Assembly (NCBI GenBank): GCA_017984215.1
Contig: JAGOAA010000006.1
Coordinates: 1 to 64,000, forward strand
Length of the DNA stretch: 64,000 nt
From: Cytophagaceae bacterium
Lineage (GTDB): Bacteria > Bacteroidota > Bacteroidia > Cytophagales > Spirosomataceae
Reading direction: 5' to 3'
This document shows positions 62,756 through 64,000 of this stretch, piece by piece. Every line of letters begins with the position of its first letter. Position 1 is the stretch's first letter. Made by a program: the position numbers and the translations under genes. The notes beneath the pieces are model-generated. The model saw only the letters and a program-made list of their open reading frames with translations, ran no database searches and was not told the origin of the DNA.

Positions 62756-64000
62756 CTATTCCCAATAGGTGGGCTTAACCATGACAACTTCCTCTTCGCG
62801 ATCCACAATGACTTGACCGGGCAATAAATCCCTCGTCTTTCGAACATACTTTTTCGCGGTTACAATAACAGGACAAAGTGACTCAGTCGCCCGCTTAGAA
62901 AAATACGCAGCGAGTTCTGCAGCCTTCTCAATTACGTGCTTAGGAACCGTTTGCTGTTGGGGATTTCGAATAATCACATGAGATCCCGAAACATCGCGTG
63001 CATGCAACCAAATATCAAATTTCTTCGCGTATTTCAGCGTCAACAAATCGTTATTCTTTGCATTTTTTCCCACCCAAATCGTCCAACCACTTGTCACAAA
63101 TTGCTTAAAGGGCAATTCATCCGATGATTGTTTCGTTGACTCTTGTACTTTCAAATATTGCAAATAAGGCTTTAACTCCCGCCGAACCTGCGCAGCCTCG
63201 ATTCCTTTTAACTGCTCACCTAATTCCTGAATTTCAGCCTTTTTCCGAGCTACCGTTGCCTCCCATTGCGCAATCTCTTTGGAAAAATTCTTCGCCTTTC
63301 GGTAATAGTTTTCCGCGTTTTCAGGACCCGACAATTGGGCATTCAACTTGATGGTGACTTTTCCTCCGTGATAAAAATTATCGAGTTCCACCAACTTCGC
63401 TCCTACCGGAATCAAATGCAAAAAGGCCATCAATATATTGCCTATCTCCTCATAAGCTAAACTTGAATCACGTTTAATTTGCTGTTTTTCAAGGCTTTCC
63501 AAGTAATGAATTGCCTTCAAATGTAATTTACCTAAGGTTTCCATCAACAAAGACTTCTCCCTTCTGAACTCTCCAACGGAATAATGCAGCGCGAAAAACT
63601 GATTCAAGGCGTCAAACACATCCTTCGTTTGATATAAGGCTTCTTGATCAACAGGAAAAAGCGTCAATGCAATACCTTTGGGAGTCTCGATAATCGAAAT
63701 GACTGGCTCCTCCAAAGCCTCCAAAGTCTTTTGAAGTAAATCCCATTGCTTGGATTGCGCTAAATTAACATAGCCCAAGCGTTGAAAATAAGCTGCACAT
63801 TCCTTCCCTAAGGTTGGATATAAAGCCATCCAATCCCCGTCGGCTTGTTGGAACGCCTCATAAGACTGATCGATTTTTCGATCCAATTGACCTAGAGATA
63901 ATTCAAAGTCCTTGCCTAAGCGCTTTTGAAATTGGCCTTGGTGTTCCCCCACTTGAAATAGAATAACATTCGAACGATTGCCAAACAACTTAAAAACAAG
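62756..64000 (-). CDS. NFACT-family protein, RqcH-like (5' end cut by window)
   Basis: At least 414 residues; the frame stays open past base 64000, and its first visible residues are LVFKLFGNRSNVILF, typical of the NFACT-N domain. A coiled-coil region (about 210-290) and the C-terminal NFACT-R domain (FVTSGWTIWVGKNAKNNDLL, WLHARDVSGSHVIIRNP) follow. RqcH binds stalled 50S subunits and adds C-terminal alanine tails in ribosome quality control. The NFACT-R motif is intact, with D and R in HARDVSG. About 100 N-terminal residues are missing off the edge. Confidence 0.9.
   Translation of the reverse strand, partial: LVFKLFGNRSNVILFQVGEHQGQFQKRLGKDFELSLGQLDRKIDQSYEAFQQADGDWMALYPTLGKECAAYFQRLGYVNLAQSKQWDLLQKTLEALEEPVISIIETPKGIALTLFPVDQEALYQTKDVFDALNQFFALHYSVGEFRREKSLLMETLGKLHLKAIHYLESLEKQQIKRDSSLAYEEIGNILMAFLHLIPVGAKLVELDNFYHGGKVTIKLNAQLSGPENAENYYRKAKNFSKEIAQWEATVARKKAEIQELGEQLKGIEAAQVRRELKPYLQYLKVQESTKQSSDELPFKQFVTSGWTIWVGKNAKNNDLLTLKYAKKFDIWLHARDVSGSHVIIRNPQQQTVPKHVIEKAAELAAYFSKRATESLCPVIVTAKKYVRKTRDLLPGQVIVDREEEVVMVKPTYWE

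Noticed and set aside
1..64000. tRNA or rRNA genes
   Set aside because: No cloverleaf with a T-arm consensus and no rRNA-like segment was found in the intergenic spaces by reading; a covariance search was not possible.

Overview
The window is a chromosomal segment of a member of the Bacteroidota, most likely order Cytophagales. The evidence is a PorX-type response regulator (type IX secretion control), a DUF4249 lipoprotein next to a TonB-dependent receptor with a carboxypeptidase-like N-terminal domain, a DUF3078 barrel, YfhO, DUF1080 and Gfo/Idh proteins, and promoter-like elements of the Bacteroidota TTTG / TAnnTTTG type. Base composition is moderately AT-rich, Shine-Dalgarno sequences are weak, and genes are packed with short or overlapping junctions. 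No tRNA, rRNA, CRISPR array, prophage or intact insertion sequence was seen. Both edges cut a gene.

Layout. 1-9 kb: end of a SAM methyltransferase, an MBL hydrolase, pssA and purS; a domesticated-looking NUMOD4/HNH protein; then metF, metH and kdsB on the minus strand. 8-19 kb: DUF4905, a LysM/RlpA-like protein, an unannotated 54-residue membrane protein, a TIGR02757 protein, an aldose epimerase, DUF3078, Ppx/GppA, a HesB-like protein, porX, an FtsE-like ATPase, a transaldolase-like aldolase, the SRP RNA, TPR and TMEM220-like proteins and a sugar isomerase. 19-28 kb: a lipoprotein, a LolA-like protein, an MFS exporter, a second sugar isomerase, a GDPD-like enzyme and a pyruvate carboxylase fused to a GGCT-like domain. 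28-38 kb: pdxA, a D-2-hydroxyacid dehydrogenase, mutS2, a TPR lipoprotein, an FKBP, YfhO, YicC, an EamA permease and hemH. 38-51 kb: a DUF4249/TonB receptor pair, an orphan nuoH, a transsulfuration enzyme, DUF1080 plus Gfo/Idh, a PASTA protein, two rhodaneses, miaA and an RhlE-like helicase. 52-62.7 kb: a carboxylate/acetate module, followed at the right edge by an NFACT (RqcH-like) gene.

Two things stand out. First, the 52-61 kb module contains a domesticated-transposase zinc-ribbon/HTH protein, an outer-membrane porin-like protein, an MHS-family symporter, two tiny membrane proteins, a symporter-histidine kinase fusion resembling CbrA/CrbS, a receiver-only response regulator and acetyl-CoA synthetase. 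The zinc-ribbon gene is flanked by two 30-bp near-identical sequences in inverted orientation, one over its own promoter and one upstream of the porin gene. They look like ancestral transposon ends that now act as operators.

Second, four intergenic islands (about 22.63-23.0, 36.55-36.75, 47.38-47.68 and 60.88-61.01 kb) are mosaics of degenerate tandem repeats with a strict 7-bp period and several unrelated unit sequences. Arrays are often exactly 4 or 7 units long, repeatedly start inside the stop codon of the adjacent gene, and are interspersed with a GTAGAGACGC palindrome family. They resemble the heptanucleotide STRR repeats of cyanobacteria in form. I know of no description of them in this group.
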